DNA of 64,000 bases from an uncultured Prevotellaceae bacterium (GTDB taxonomy: Bacteria; Bacteroidota; Bacteroidia; Bacteroidales; Bacteroidaceae): assembly GCA_900318995.1 (NCBI GenBank), contig ONMR01000001.1, forward strand, positions 124,001 through 188,000. The letters are read 5' to 3'. Positions 58,901-64,000 of this stretch are shown here, in pieces. Every line of letters begins with the position of its first letter. The stretch's first letter is position 1. The notes beneath the pieces were generated by a model. It did not search any database. It saw nothing but the letters and a program-made list of their open reading frames with translations, and was not told the DNA's origin. Both the position numbers and the translations under genes were made by a program.

Positions 58901-59094
58901 TCAACCGCAAGATTGTACCCACTATGCTTACCATCCTGAGTACGGTACTGGGCCTCATTCCATTCCTCCTGGACGGCCGCCAGAGCCAGTTCTGGTTCAG
59001 TTTCGCGATTGGAGTAATGAGTGGAATGCTATTCTCCGTAATTGCCATCGTCCTCATCATACCAGTCTTCTTCCCGCTAAACACTCAAAAATGA
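55933..59094 (+). CDS. RND efflux permease, second of a pair
   Basis: 1053 residues with the same 12-helix RND architecture. TM4 reads VSLGIIIDTAIVIADHF and the second half has MLCGITVNAGIYLTSEYQ. The long N-terminal periplasmic porter domain starts near residue 35. Overlaps the first permease by 4 nt. Its stop codon lies within the REP-like hairpin 59090-59126. Heteromeric RND pairs are common in Bacteroidota; here the pair closes the TolC-HlyD-RND-RND set. Confidence 0.92.
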   Translation: MRRGSHSFSIILVMIVLMLMGGAIIWSGGLNVQYDPVRDELSLTVSFKGSGSARVLETEVTSVIEGALNTVGGVTSITANTYQGYGYVMLNFKKGTNMETTRFDVSTRMRQIATKLPEGISWDVSGSVRGGGRSSELLLYYTINADLPSIEIVRNAEKYLVTPLSRIEGVESVSTSGAKDFEWVLTFDPDALRAVGMSPANLSEALNSFFQNSIVGTKVMEDRLILVRLKSRDLTGNLEQIPLGNVNGRMYYMGDFANVQYREQIPGSYNRINGLSTITLYVMGQEDINTISVTTAVKERMEQLKAFLPDNYAVKLNYDASEYLDNEMQKILFRTLISLGVLLLFVLIVSRSMRYLTVIGLTIIVNLLSAVIFYKLFGVNIEIYSMAGITVSLGIIIDTAIVIADHFTYYGDRKVIFSITGALLTTIAALMMVFFLPEETRVNLTDFIWVIVINLTLSILIAFLFVPSLLEYMPLRNRGVVNNTMRRRRRLVRHSDRYLSIIVWSRRHRWIFVMALILVFGIPIQMLPVQVRHKIVEDGEDSTKGGLVGFYNKTIGSQWYQRNKAWFEYPLGGTLNIFQKHSIGRISFYRGDEGKYETVIRVTAELAEGQTVQQLNEIVREMENWLQQFSEISDFYTNLSGTSGTLEIHFKDEYQRTRFPYELKERLWAKALRYGGATWTIPSIGDDDQYLTNNVNRTSWSNIITLYGYNYDILYRYAEELIDSLKINHRVNGQAGFSGTGWNSYVASEFFMDLDREKIIRTGTNLNRYLSFLREQLYDSQAGKVREDHGETPIRLVSADKDYYDLWHIRNDMIIIDSMNTRLSDLGSIIKRSTGLSIQRDNQEYTLSVGYEFIGSPELRYRMENDLIKRFNERFPMGFRIGSNGYGWWNEQTQKTVLIFVVVLVIFMICASLFESFRIPMMIVVLIPISFVGLFLAYPLFGVSFGQGGFAAMIMLCGITVNAGIYLTSEYQTICAAKGRTGMGMYIKAFNRKIVPTMLTILSTVLGLIPFLLDGRQSQFWFSFAIGVMSGMLFSVIAIVLIIPVFFPLNTQK

Positions 59095-59126
59095 TACAAA
59101 AGGGGACTCTCCCCAATTGTATCATT
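59090..59126. repeat. REP-like palindrome at the end of the RND operon
   Basis: AATGATACAA/TTGTATCATT (59090-59099 and 59117-59126) with an AAGGGGA/TCCCCAA interior. Shares the GATACAAAAGGGG core with 1962-2034 and 60261-60296. Lies between the convergent RND2 and Rpn genes. Confidence 0.7.
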
Positions 59127-59132
59127 AATATT

Positions 59133-60137
59133 TTATAGCATTGCTATCTGGTCTTGGGTCAGTCCGGTGCAGCGTGCTATTACTTCAATCGGCAGCCCTT
59201 CGGCTTTCATAGCGCGGGCGGTATCAGCACGACCTTCAGCACGACCTTCAGCACGACCTTCAGCATGTCCTTCAGCACGGCCTTCAGCACGGCCTTCAGC
59301 ACGACCACGGGCTTCACCTTCAGCTAGCCCTTCGGCTTTACCTTCGGCAATGCCGTCCTCACGGGCCGTGCGCATACGGCTCTTCTGGTCCATCTCGTAC
59401 ATGAACTCGCGGAAATACCGGTCTTGCTGTTCTTGTGTCATGTTTGCAAACATAGTGGTTTCAAATAACTTGTCCAAATTTTTGTCTTTGAAATAAGCGG
59501 GAATCTCTTTCATCTTGCCAAGATTGCAGAACAGATAGAGCATGTTGTCAAGCGGGCCGTCCAGCTCGTCAAGCTGTTTGTTGAACTTGGGCAGCTCTAT
59601 GGTTACGTAGTGCAGCGTGTCGGTAAGCATGATCCCGTCATCGCGGTCATTCCTGAGGCTGTAGTGGTTTACCACCTCGGGGTTCTCCCTGACGCCGGGC
59701 AACAGGAAATCAAGGATACCTATCACATACAGTTCCGGGTACTCAAAACCCTCCTCGCCGCGTTTAAGGGTGTTGCGCAGCGTGTAGCTGGAATAATAGA
59801 CCATACGGTTGTTGAAATCGCTCTGCTTGGCGCACTGCATCTCGACAGTGATGTGGGTACCGCTTTCGGTTGTACAGTTGATGTCGTAGATGGAGCGGCG
59901 CTTATCCGGGTTGTCTGGCATCTGCTCCTGCGGCCCCAGGGTGACACTCACTATGTGCTTGTCTGGCAGGATGCAGTCAATCAGCATCAGCAACAGATCC
60001 TCCTTGCCATGCGTTCCAAATACAAACTTGAAGGCAAAGTCAATCTTAAGGTCAATGTACTTGATCCCGTAGCGGCGGGCCTTCTCCATGTTCTCTTCGT
60101 GAGTGGCCTCACGGTCTTTTGTGTTTTTTGGTTTCAT
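59133..60137 (-). CDS. Rpn/PD-(D/E)XK nuclease family protein with tandem-repeat tail
   Basis: 334 residues. N-terminal PD-(D/E)XK-type nuclease fold: IDLKIDFAFKFVFG about 26-39, then YDINCTTESGTHITVEMQCA about 85-105 supplying Asp, Glu and Gln. A helical region follows, with a C-terminal low-complexity stretch about 270-312 of repeated AEGR/AEGH units (12-nt DNA repeats at about 59226-59325). The end (PIEVIARCTGLTQDQI) is a small helix-turn-helix-like cap typical of these Rpn/transposase-like proteins. They are linked to recombination or phage defence in other bacteria. Length and repeats can vary by slippage. Confidence 0.85.
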   Translation of the reverse strand: MKPKNTKDREATHEENMEKARRYGIKYIDLKIDFAFKFVFGTHGKEDLLLMLIDCILPDKHIVSVTLGPQEQMPDNPDKRRSIYDINCTTESGTHITVEMQCAKQSDFNNRMVYYSSYTLRNTLKRGEEGFEYPELYVIGILDFLLPGVRENPEVVNHYSLRNDRDDGIMLTDTLHYVTIELPKFNKQLDELDGPLDNMLYLFCNLGKMKEIPAYFKDKNLDKLFETTMFANMTQEQQDRYFREFMYEMDQKSRMRTAREDGIAEGKAEGLAEGEARGRAEGRAEGRAEGHAEGRAEGRAEGRADTARAMKAEGLPIEVIARCTGLTQDQIAML

Positions 60138-60260
60138 TTCTGAAAGTATTAATTGTTAATAAAAAAGGTGGACTGAACCCAAATACGAGAAGCACTACGC
60201 TAACAATATTCCTGTACCGATGGAGCGCTTTACGGTATTAGCGCTACAAAGATAGTAAAA

Positions 60261-60296
60261 ATTATACAAAAGGGGACAGGCCCCAATAGTATCATT
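60261..60296. repeat. REP-like palindrome upstream of the Rpn gene
   Basis: ATACAAAAGGGGACAGGCCCC followed by an imperfect inverted ATAGTATCATT. Same core as the 59090-59126 and 1962-2034 palindromes, more degenerate. The remaining 60138-60396 stretch holds no gene. Confidence 0.6.
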
Positions 60297-60335
60297 TTAT
60301 AACAAGAGGGAGGTCCGAAAACCTCCCTTTTCTTG

Positions 60336-60411
60336 TACCCAGAAGGATACCTGTTTTCGAACCAGACTCATAGAGGAGCTGGATGTGCTGTGCAAATTAG
60401 CAGCGAAGTAT
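60336..60411. repeat. Duplicated 76-bp block, copy 1
   Basis: Matches 62701-62776 at 70 of 76 positions. In one frame (from 60337) it reads a 25-residue coding-like stretch, RLIEELDVLCKLAAKY, with two synonymous Leu codon swaps relative to copy 2. Its right edge runs into the 3' end of the RhuM-like gene, so it marks a rearrangement junction. Confidence 0.75.
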
Positions 60412-61074
60412 ATTCTCATTACCGAATAGGGTGGAGCCACCAAACCGGTTGCGTAGCTTTACGATCTCTTCCATAGCGTTTTCATAGGTAGTATGGAAAC
60501 GTTCCTCTTGGGTGGTTTGGCTTATTGTCAAACGCTGATAGTCGTAGTTATCAAGCGTATCCAGTGCGTATGTGTAGTCAGTTACTACTTCGAACAGGGC
60601 GTTGGTCTCATCGGTTGAAATCAGGGGCTGATTCTGGATTGTACGTCCAAGCATACCAACCAATTGGCGTAGTTCGGCAATCTGCTCACGGCGCATGTGC
60701 TCGTTAACGGCATAACCCTTGATGAGATATTGTTTCAATACTTCATTGGCCCACTGGCGGAATCTTACTCCTCGTTTGGAGTTGACTTTATAACCAACCG
60801 AAATGATCATATCGAGATTAAACATTGTAATCTCACGGTTAACAGTACGTTTACCTTCTTGTCGAACCTGTCGGATTTTCCGACATGTTGATTTTTCATT
60901 CAATTCTCCATCCTTATAGATATTTTGAATGTGTTCAATGATGTTTGTTCTAGAGGACTTGAATAGATCGGCCATTTGAGTTTGTGTAAGCCATACGGTA
61001 TCATTCTCAAGACGTACATCAATTTGTGTGTGTCCATCGTCTGTCTGGTAAATTAAGATTTTACCCTGTTCCAT
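60397..61074 (-). pseudogene. RhuM-family protein truncated before its Fic domain
   Basis: 225 residues. N-terminal RhuM region (VRLENDTVWLTQTQMADLFK, helix-turn-helix-like, and ITMFNLDMIISVGYKVNSKRG, FRQWANEVLKQYLIKGYAVN). The frame ends after RFGGSTLFGNE with five foreign codons (NILRC, stop). Full-length relatives continue from this point into a Fic/DOC AMPylase-like domain, which is absent. The truncation point coincides with the duplicated 76-bp block, so the Fic part seems to have been deleted or replaced. It may still make a DNA-binding stub. Confidence 0.75.
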
Positions 61075-61154
61075 ATTGTTATCTCATAATTAAAAATGGT
61101 TTCTACAAAGATAATCAAAGAAATCAACCTTGTCAAGGCTTAGCAAGCTTGTAA

Positions 61155-61213
61155 TTGCAACAGTTTTGCAGCGCCTTTTTGTTGGTTTGATATACTGCCA
61201 ATGTTTACATTTG
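61155..61213 (+). promoter_or_regulatory. Promoter with TTGCAA-N5-TTGCA(G) box, copy A
   Basis: Two TTGCA-type palindromes 5 nt apart (61155-61160 and 61166-61171) lie 35 nt upstream of a TACATTTG -7 element (61206-61213). A 30-bp block here (61154-61183) recurs at 62791-62820 with one mismatch. Confidence 0.55.
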
Positions 61214-61233
61214 CCGCAGAAACAACAAAGGAT

Positions 61234-61683
61234 ATGAAAAAACATTTGGTTTTACTTTCTGCGGTGTTGCTTGTACAAGCTGTTGCCATATCCGTATTTG
61301 CACAGCAAAAGCCCAATGCAGGTGATATTATCTCCGGGATTGTTACTGATAGCATCAGTCCTTTAATGGCGGTATATATCACAGAACTGGATTCGGCAGA
61401 CCGTGTTGTAGCATACGCATATACTGATCTGAAGGGTGAATTTTCATTCCCTCTGGTCAATCCTAAGAACAGGATTCAATTCAGTTTTTATCGGAAAGAA
61501 CGGATCATTCTCCCCATAGATAAGGCCTTCTTTGAAATCAGGATGGAGGATGATAAGAACTTGCCGCCCGTAAGTTGGGAGGATTTTAAACCGTTAGGTC
61601 CAGGTCCCGTTATAAATGAGGCTCCTTCAATATCAGGTGATTTCCCTGATACAGTCCAGCCCGTTCTCCCCGTCCGCCTCTAA
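61234..61683 (+). CDS. Small exported carboxypeptidase-regulatory-like protein, copy 1
   Basis: 149 residues from the ATG at 61234 (MKKHLVLLSAVLLVQAVAIS, signal ending VFAQ); the longer frame to 61201 starts upstream of the -7 element. One CarboxypepD_reg-like beta-sandwich about 25-105 (GDIISGIVTDSISPLMAVYI, AYTDLKGEFSFPLVNPK), with a Pro-rich tail. Such domains are found at the N-terminus of SusC-type receptors; as stand-alone periplasmic proteins they have no known role. First of a tandem family with the 61702, 62867 and 63403 genes. Confidence 0.75.
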   Translation: MKKHLVLLSAVLLVQAVAISVFAQQKPNAGDIISGIVTDSISPLMAVYITELDSADRVVAYAYTDLKGEFSFPLVNPKNRIQFSFYRKERIILPIDKAFFEIRMEDDKNLPPVSWEDFKPLGPGPVINEAPSISGDFPDTVQPVLPVRL

Positions 61684-61701
61684 TCTGCCATATACACTGT
61701 T

Positions 61702-62388
61702 ATGAAAATAAGTAAGATAAGAGTCTTGATTGCCAAAGGGTGGTACGTGGCGGTATGGTGCGTATCTTATTCTTTGTTTACATTAATGAGCGGTTTTGCA
61801 TCGGCTCAGGTACAGACCGTTACGGCTGTGTCTGGTCAAGATACGATCAAGGCAGGAGATATAATTACGGGCACGGTTTCAGACAGCGAGGGGCCTATTA
61901 TGATGGTAGGCGTTGCAGAGAGGGATTTGGCCAACCGAATTGTTGCTAATTCCGTAACAGATAAAGAGGGTAATTTTTCTATCCGTATTGTCAATCCGTC
62001 AGACAGGTTGCAGATTATATATCCGGGTTATGAGGTGGTTGATACAGAGATTAACAGTACCCACTATATCATCAGGATGAAGGAGGATGAGTTTTTTCCT
62101 CCTGTTGAAATTGTTGCTGAGCGTATCACGGAACAAACTATGTATGGTCCGATACCGCTTAAGTCTAAACCTCTGCTTGTATTGAATGGCAGAATCATAA
62201 CCAGGGGAGACCTTGCATGGATAGGCATAGACGCTACAAAAACAGTATTTACCAAGAGAGAGTTGGCACGTATTTTTGGAATCAAAGCCCGAAAGATAAA
62301 GGAATATAGAGTCCTGCATGATATCACGGCAATTCATAAGTGGGGGACTAATGCATGGTATGGAGCGATTGAAGTGGATACCAAATAA
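61702..62388 (+). CDS. Exported protein with regulatory-like domain plus TonB-plug-like tail
   Basis: 228 residues. Long signal region (about 1-37, ending GFASAQ), CarboxypepD_reg-like domain about 50-130 (GDIITGTVSDSEGPIMMVGV, NSVTDKEGNFSIRIVNPSD), and a C-terminal 80 residues resembling the start of a TonB-dependent receptor plug (KPLLVLNGRIITRGDL ... VLHDITAIHKWGTNAWYGA), ending EVDTK where receptors go on to the barrel. So it looks like a SusC-type N-terminus without the barrel, either a natural stand-alone module or a remnant. It lies 18 nt after the previous paralog. Confidence 0.7.
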   Translation: MKISKIRVLIAKGWYVAVWCVSYSLFTLMSGFASAQVQTVTAVSGQDTIKAGDIITGTVSDSEGPIMMVGVAERDLANRIVANSVTDKEGNFSIRIVNPSDRLQIIYPGYEVVDTEINSTHYIIRMKEDEFFPPVEIVAERITEQTMYGPIPLKSKPLLVLNGRIITRGDLAWIGIDATKTVFTKRELARIFGIKARKIKEYRVLHDITAIHKWGTNAWYGAIEVDTK

Positions 62389-62393
62389 TAATC

Positions 62394-62536
62394 CGCCAAA
62401 GTGTCCCACGCGCATCGGCCCAGTGGGGTTTGTGAGCGGGGTTGGTGTGGGACACACCCCCTTGGAAGGGGGTATGTAACACACGCACCTGCGTCAGAGG
62501 GTGCTCACGGTTAGGTGACTGCGGGACACTTTGGCG
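62394..62536. repeat. 143-bp GC-rich element with perfect 14-bp terminal inverted repeats
   Basis: CGCCAAAGTGTCCC (62394-62407) and its exact complement (62523-62536) enclose a GC-rich stretch with internal hairpins such as GGTGTGGGACACACC (about 62444-62458). No gene is visible in 62389-62866 apart from repeats; it is unlike the neighbouring AT-richer DNA. Confidence 0.5.
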
Positions 62537-62659
62537 AGTTCTTCCGCAGGTACAAATGTATTGGTGCGAGCGAATGCCTGGAGCGAGACCGCGGTCCCGG
62601 AGGGCCGCCAAGCGACCAAAGGGAGCACATTTGACGGAGTCAAATTAAAATAAGGTCCC

Positions 62660-62705
62660 GGGTACGACAAGAGGGAGGCTGAAAACCTCCCTCTTGTTCG
62701 TACCC
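62660..62705. terminator. Long imperfect hairpin ahead of duplicated block copy 2
   Basis: Arms 62660-62678 and 62686-62705 pair with one bulge (GGGTACGA...AGGGAGG). A similar but shorter hairpin precedes copy 1 (about 60302-60335). Confidence 0.5.
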
Positions 62706-62776
62706 AGAAGGATCCCTGTTTTCGAACCAGACTCATAGAGGAGTTAGATGTGCTGTGCAGACTGGCAGCGAAGTAT
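62701..62776. repeat. Duplicated 76-bp block, copy 2
   Basis: 70 of 76 positions match 60336-60411. Its open frame continues KAVK and stops at 62790. The protein family of this C-terminal-looking fragment was not recognised. Confidence 0.75.
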
Positions 62777-62791
62777 AAGGCCGTAAAGTGA

Positions 62792-62847
62792 TTGCAACAG
62801 TTTTGCAACGCCTTTTTGTTTTGATGATTAGTGCATGATTACATTTG
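62792..62847 (+). promoter_or_regulatory. Promoter with TTGCAA-N5-TTGCAA box, copy B
   Basis: TTGCAA at 62792-62797 and 62803-62808, then a TACATTTG -7 element at 62840-62847, 19 nt before the ATG at 62867. Same arrangement as copy A. Confidence 0.55.
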
Positions 62848-62866
62848 TCACAAAAAACAGTGAATT

Positions 62867-63286
62867 ATGAAAAAGCATTTGGTTCTTCTTGTAATTCTGT
62901 TGTTACAGACAGCAACGGTTTTCCTGTCTGCTCAGAGTAAGCCTAAAGCAGGTGATACAATCTCCGGTATTGTTATTACTGACCGTGGAGGATTGACTAT
63001 GGTCACTCTCACTGAAAGAGATGCGTCTGACCGTATTGTGGCTCATGCTGTCACCGATTTTGAGGGTAAATTCTCTTTCAAGTTGGTCAACCCAAAAGAC
63101 AGGATAGTTATTGATTCTGTAAAATATGAGACTGTAGATATACCTATTGATAAAACATATTTAAGGATAAAGATGAAAGAAAAGGTGACACCTCACCCGG
63201 AGGGCCCGGCTATTCCATTTCCTCTGCGTGAAGCGGCAGATGTGGTAGATTCAATAGATATGTCTGAATTTGAAAATCTTATGTAA
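62867..63286 (+). CDS. Small exported carboxypeptidase-regulatory-like protein, copy 2
   Basis: 139 residues, closest in this window to the 61234 gene: MKKHLVLLVILLLQTATVFL signal (ending LSAQ), then GDTISGIVITDRGGLTMVTL and HAVTDFEGKFSFKLVNPKD, with an acidic C-terminal tail. It has its own promoter copy, so the gene plus upstream region was duplicated. Function unknown. Confidence 0.75.
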   Translation: MKKHLVLLVILLLQTATVFLSAQSKPKAGDTISGIVITDRGGLTMVTLTERDASDRIVAHAVTDFEGKFSFKLVNPKDRIVIDSVKYETVDIPIDKTYLRIKMKEKVTPHPEGPAIPFPLREAADVVDSIDMSEFENLM

Positions 63287-63402
63287 ATATCATATGGCGT
63301 ACGGCATTCAGATGCCGCACTATGAAAACAAATAACCGGAAAGACGTATTTTCATTATAATTCCGTTTATAGAACAGACGACCAAAATAATTATATAGCT
63401 AT

Positions 63403-63897
63403 ATGAGAAAGATCATACTGTATTTGTTGTTTGCTGTTGTTTCTATGCTGGCTAGCTTTCCTGTGAATGCCCAACAGACGGACGCAGCAAAAGACAATGC
63501 GGAACTGCAGGCTAAACTGGATTCTACACTTGAAAGGGTTAGTAAATTGAGCCAGTTGAGCAGTGAGCAGCTGGATTCCTTGTATCGTAAGAATCTTGAA
63601 GAGGCGCACAAGCCAATAGCGTTAGCTCCAAAAGCGGGCGGCAGTATAAACGGGCATGTACTTGATGTTGACGGTAATGTTATCAAAGGTAAGGCGAGGG
63701 TATGTGAACGCGATATTGTGGACCGTGCGGTTACCATTTACAATTGTGACTTTAATGACGGTTTCTTTATGCTGTTTGGAATAAAAAGTACAGAGAACTA
63801 TCTGACGTTTGAAGCCGAAGGGTATGAGACTCAGAGATATCCGATTGACCGAAGCACCTATGAGGTCAGGCTGAAACCTTTATCCGATAATAAATAA
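63403..63897 (+). CDS. Small exported protein with regulatory-like domain, divergent copy
   Basis: 164 residues. Signal peptide (1-23, ending FPVNAQ), a helical/coiled-coil stretch about 28-68 (LDSTLERVSKLSQLSSEQLD), then a divergent CarboxypepD_reg-like domain about 78-160 (GGSINGHVLDVDGNVIKGKA, FEAEGYETQRYPI). It continues the array, 116 nt after the previous gene. No function known. Confidence 0.7.
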   Translation: MRKIILYLLFAVVSMLASFPVNAQQTDAAKDNAELQAKLDSTLERVSKLSQLSSEQLDSLYRKNLEEAHKPIALAPKAGGSINGHVLDVDGNVIKGKARVCERDIVDRAVTIYNCDFNDGFFMLFGIKSTENYLTFEAEGYETQRYPIDRSTYEVRLKPLSDNK

Positions 63898-63904
63898 TGA
63901 AACT

Positions 63905-64000
63905 ATGAATAAAAAAGTATTTAAATTGGCCATATCCAGCCTGATGCTGACATTTGCTATGCCGGCTATGTCACAGGGGACAGATGAGTATTTACAACCC
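63905..64000 (+). CDS. Exported protein, N-terminal fragment cut by window end
   Basis: 32 codons from the ATG at 63905 (MNKKVFKLAISSLMLTFAMP, signal ending AMSQ) to the window end. It starts 7 nt after the previous stop, so it is probably the next member of the same run. Nothing can be said of its mature part. Confidence 0.6.
   Translation, partial: MNKKVFKLAISSLMLTFAMPAMSQGTDEYLQP

Noticed and set aside
59226-59325. CRISPR-like regular repeats
   Set aside because: The 12-nt units are contiguous coding repeats (AEGR) in the Rpn gene with no spacers.
62348-62650. ORFs on both strands in the GC-rich repeat after the plug-like gene
   Set aside because: They follow the inverted repeats and hairpins and match no protein pattern I recognise.
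62701-62776. tRNA-like sequence (TTCGAA loop) in the duplicated 76-bp block
   Set aside because: The TTCGAA stretch lacks a paired T-stem, and no acceptor or anticodon arms can be formed.

Overview
The window is chromosomal DNA from a member of the Bacteroidota, most likely a gut-type Bacteroidales. The reasons are the TAnnTTTG -7 promoter elements in front of many genes, the fused SecDF, the DUF4369/TlpA lipoproteins, carboxypeptidase-regulatory-like domains, a periplasmic GH2 beta-galactosidase, 2-oxoacid:ferredoxin oxidoreductase KorAB, HlyD/RND/TolC systems and the scarcity of clear Shine-Dalgarno sequences. No rRNA, tRNA or CRISPR array was seen.

Layout. 1-1.7 kb: the 3'-truncated end of a tyrosine integrase with candidate arm-type repeats, probably one edge of an integrated element lying to the left. 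1.7-9.5 kb: a small GlsB-type membrane protein, korAB, a TonB-C/Sel1 protein and secDF. 9.6-38 kb: ordinary core and envelope genes: beta-galactosidase; an endonuclease/exonuclease/phosphatase-fold protein with two rhomboids; argS, RNase H and an LtaS-like enzyme; an outer-membrane-like protein, PAP2 and lipid A acyltransferase operon; an MsbA-like ABC exporter; purT; a sugar-phosphate isomerase, PfkB kinase and second LtaS-like enzyme; pnp with a thioredoxin-like lipoprotein; greA and a HIT protein; a HigBA toxin-antitoxin pair; an uncharacterised membrane protein; a polysaccharide flippase; and a TlpA lipoprotein.

39.2-50.2 kb is visibly AT-richer and looks accessory. It carries a TPR/HTH transmembrane regulator, two tandem transglutaminase-like lipoproteins (one with the Cys and His apparently lost), a secreted Cys-containing protein with an NVEALA-like leader, a 6-bladed beta-propeller lipoprotein, a CxxC thioredoxin-like protein, an O-antigen-ligase-like membrane protein with a TPR tail, and a second-type signal peptidase I. 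A TolC-HlyD-RND-RND export system (50.3-59.1 kb) follows directly in the same direction. I read this as a candidate module that makes, matures and exports a surface or secreted protein. It is the best candidate here for an undescribed system, but its function is inference.

59.1-64 kb: an Rpn-like PD-(D/E)XK nuclease with a tandem-repeat tail, a RhuM-like protein truncated before its Fic domain, and a tandem array of at least five small exported proteins. Four show or appear to show a carboxypeptidase-regulatory-like domain, and one of these also has a TonB-plug-like tail but no barrel. The array includes duplicated promoter blocks and several inverted-repeat elements. A dispersed family of REP-like palindromes with a GGGGAC core sits mainly between convergent gene ends.
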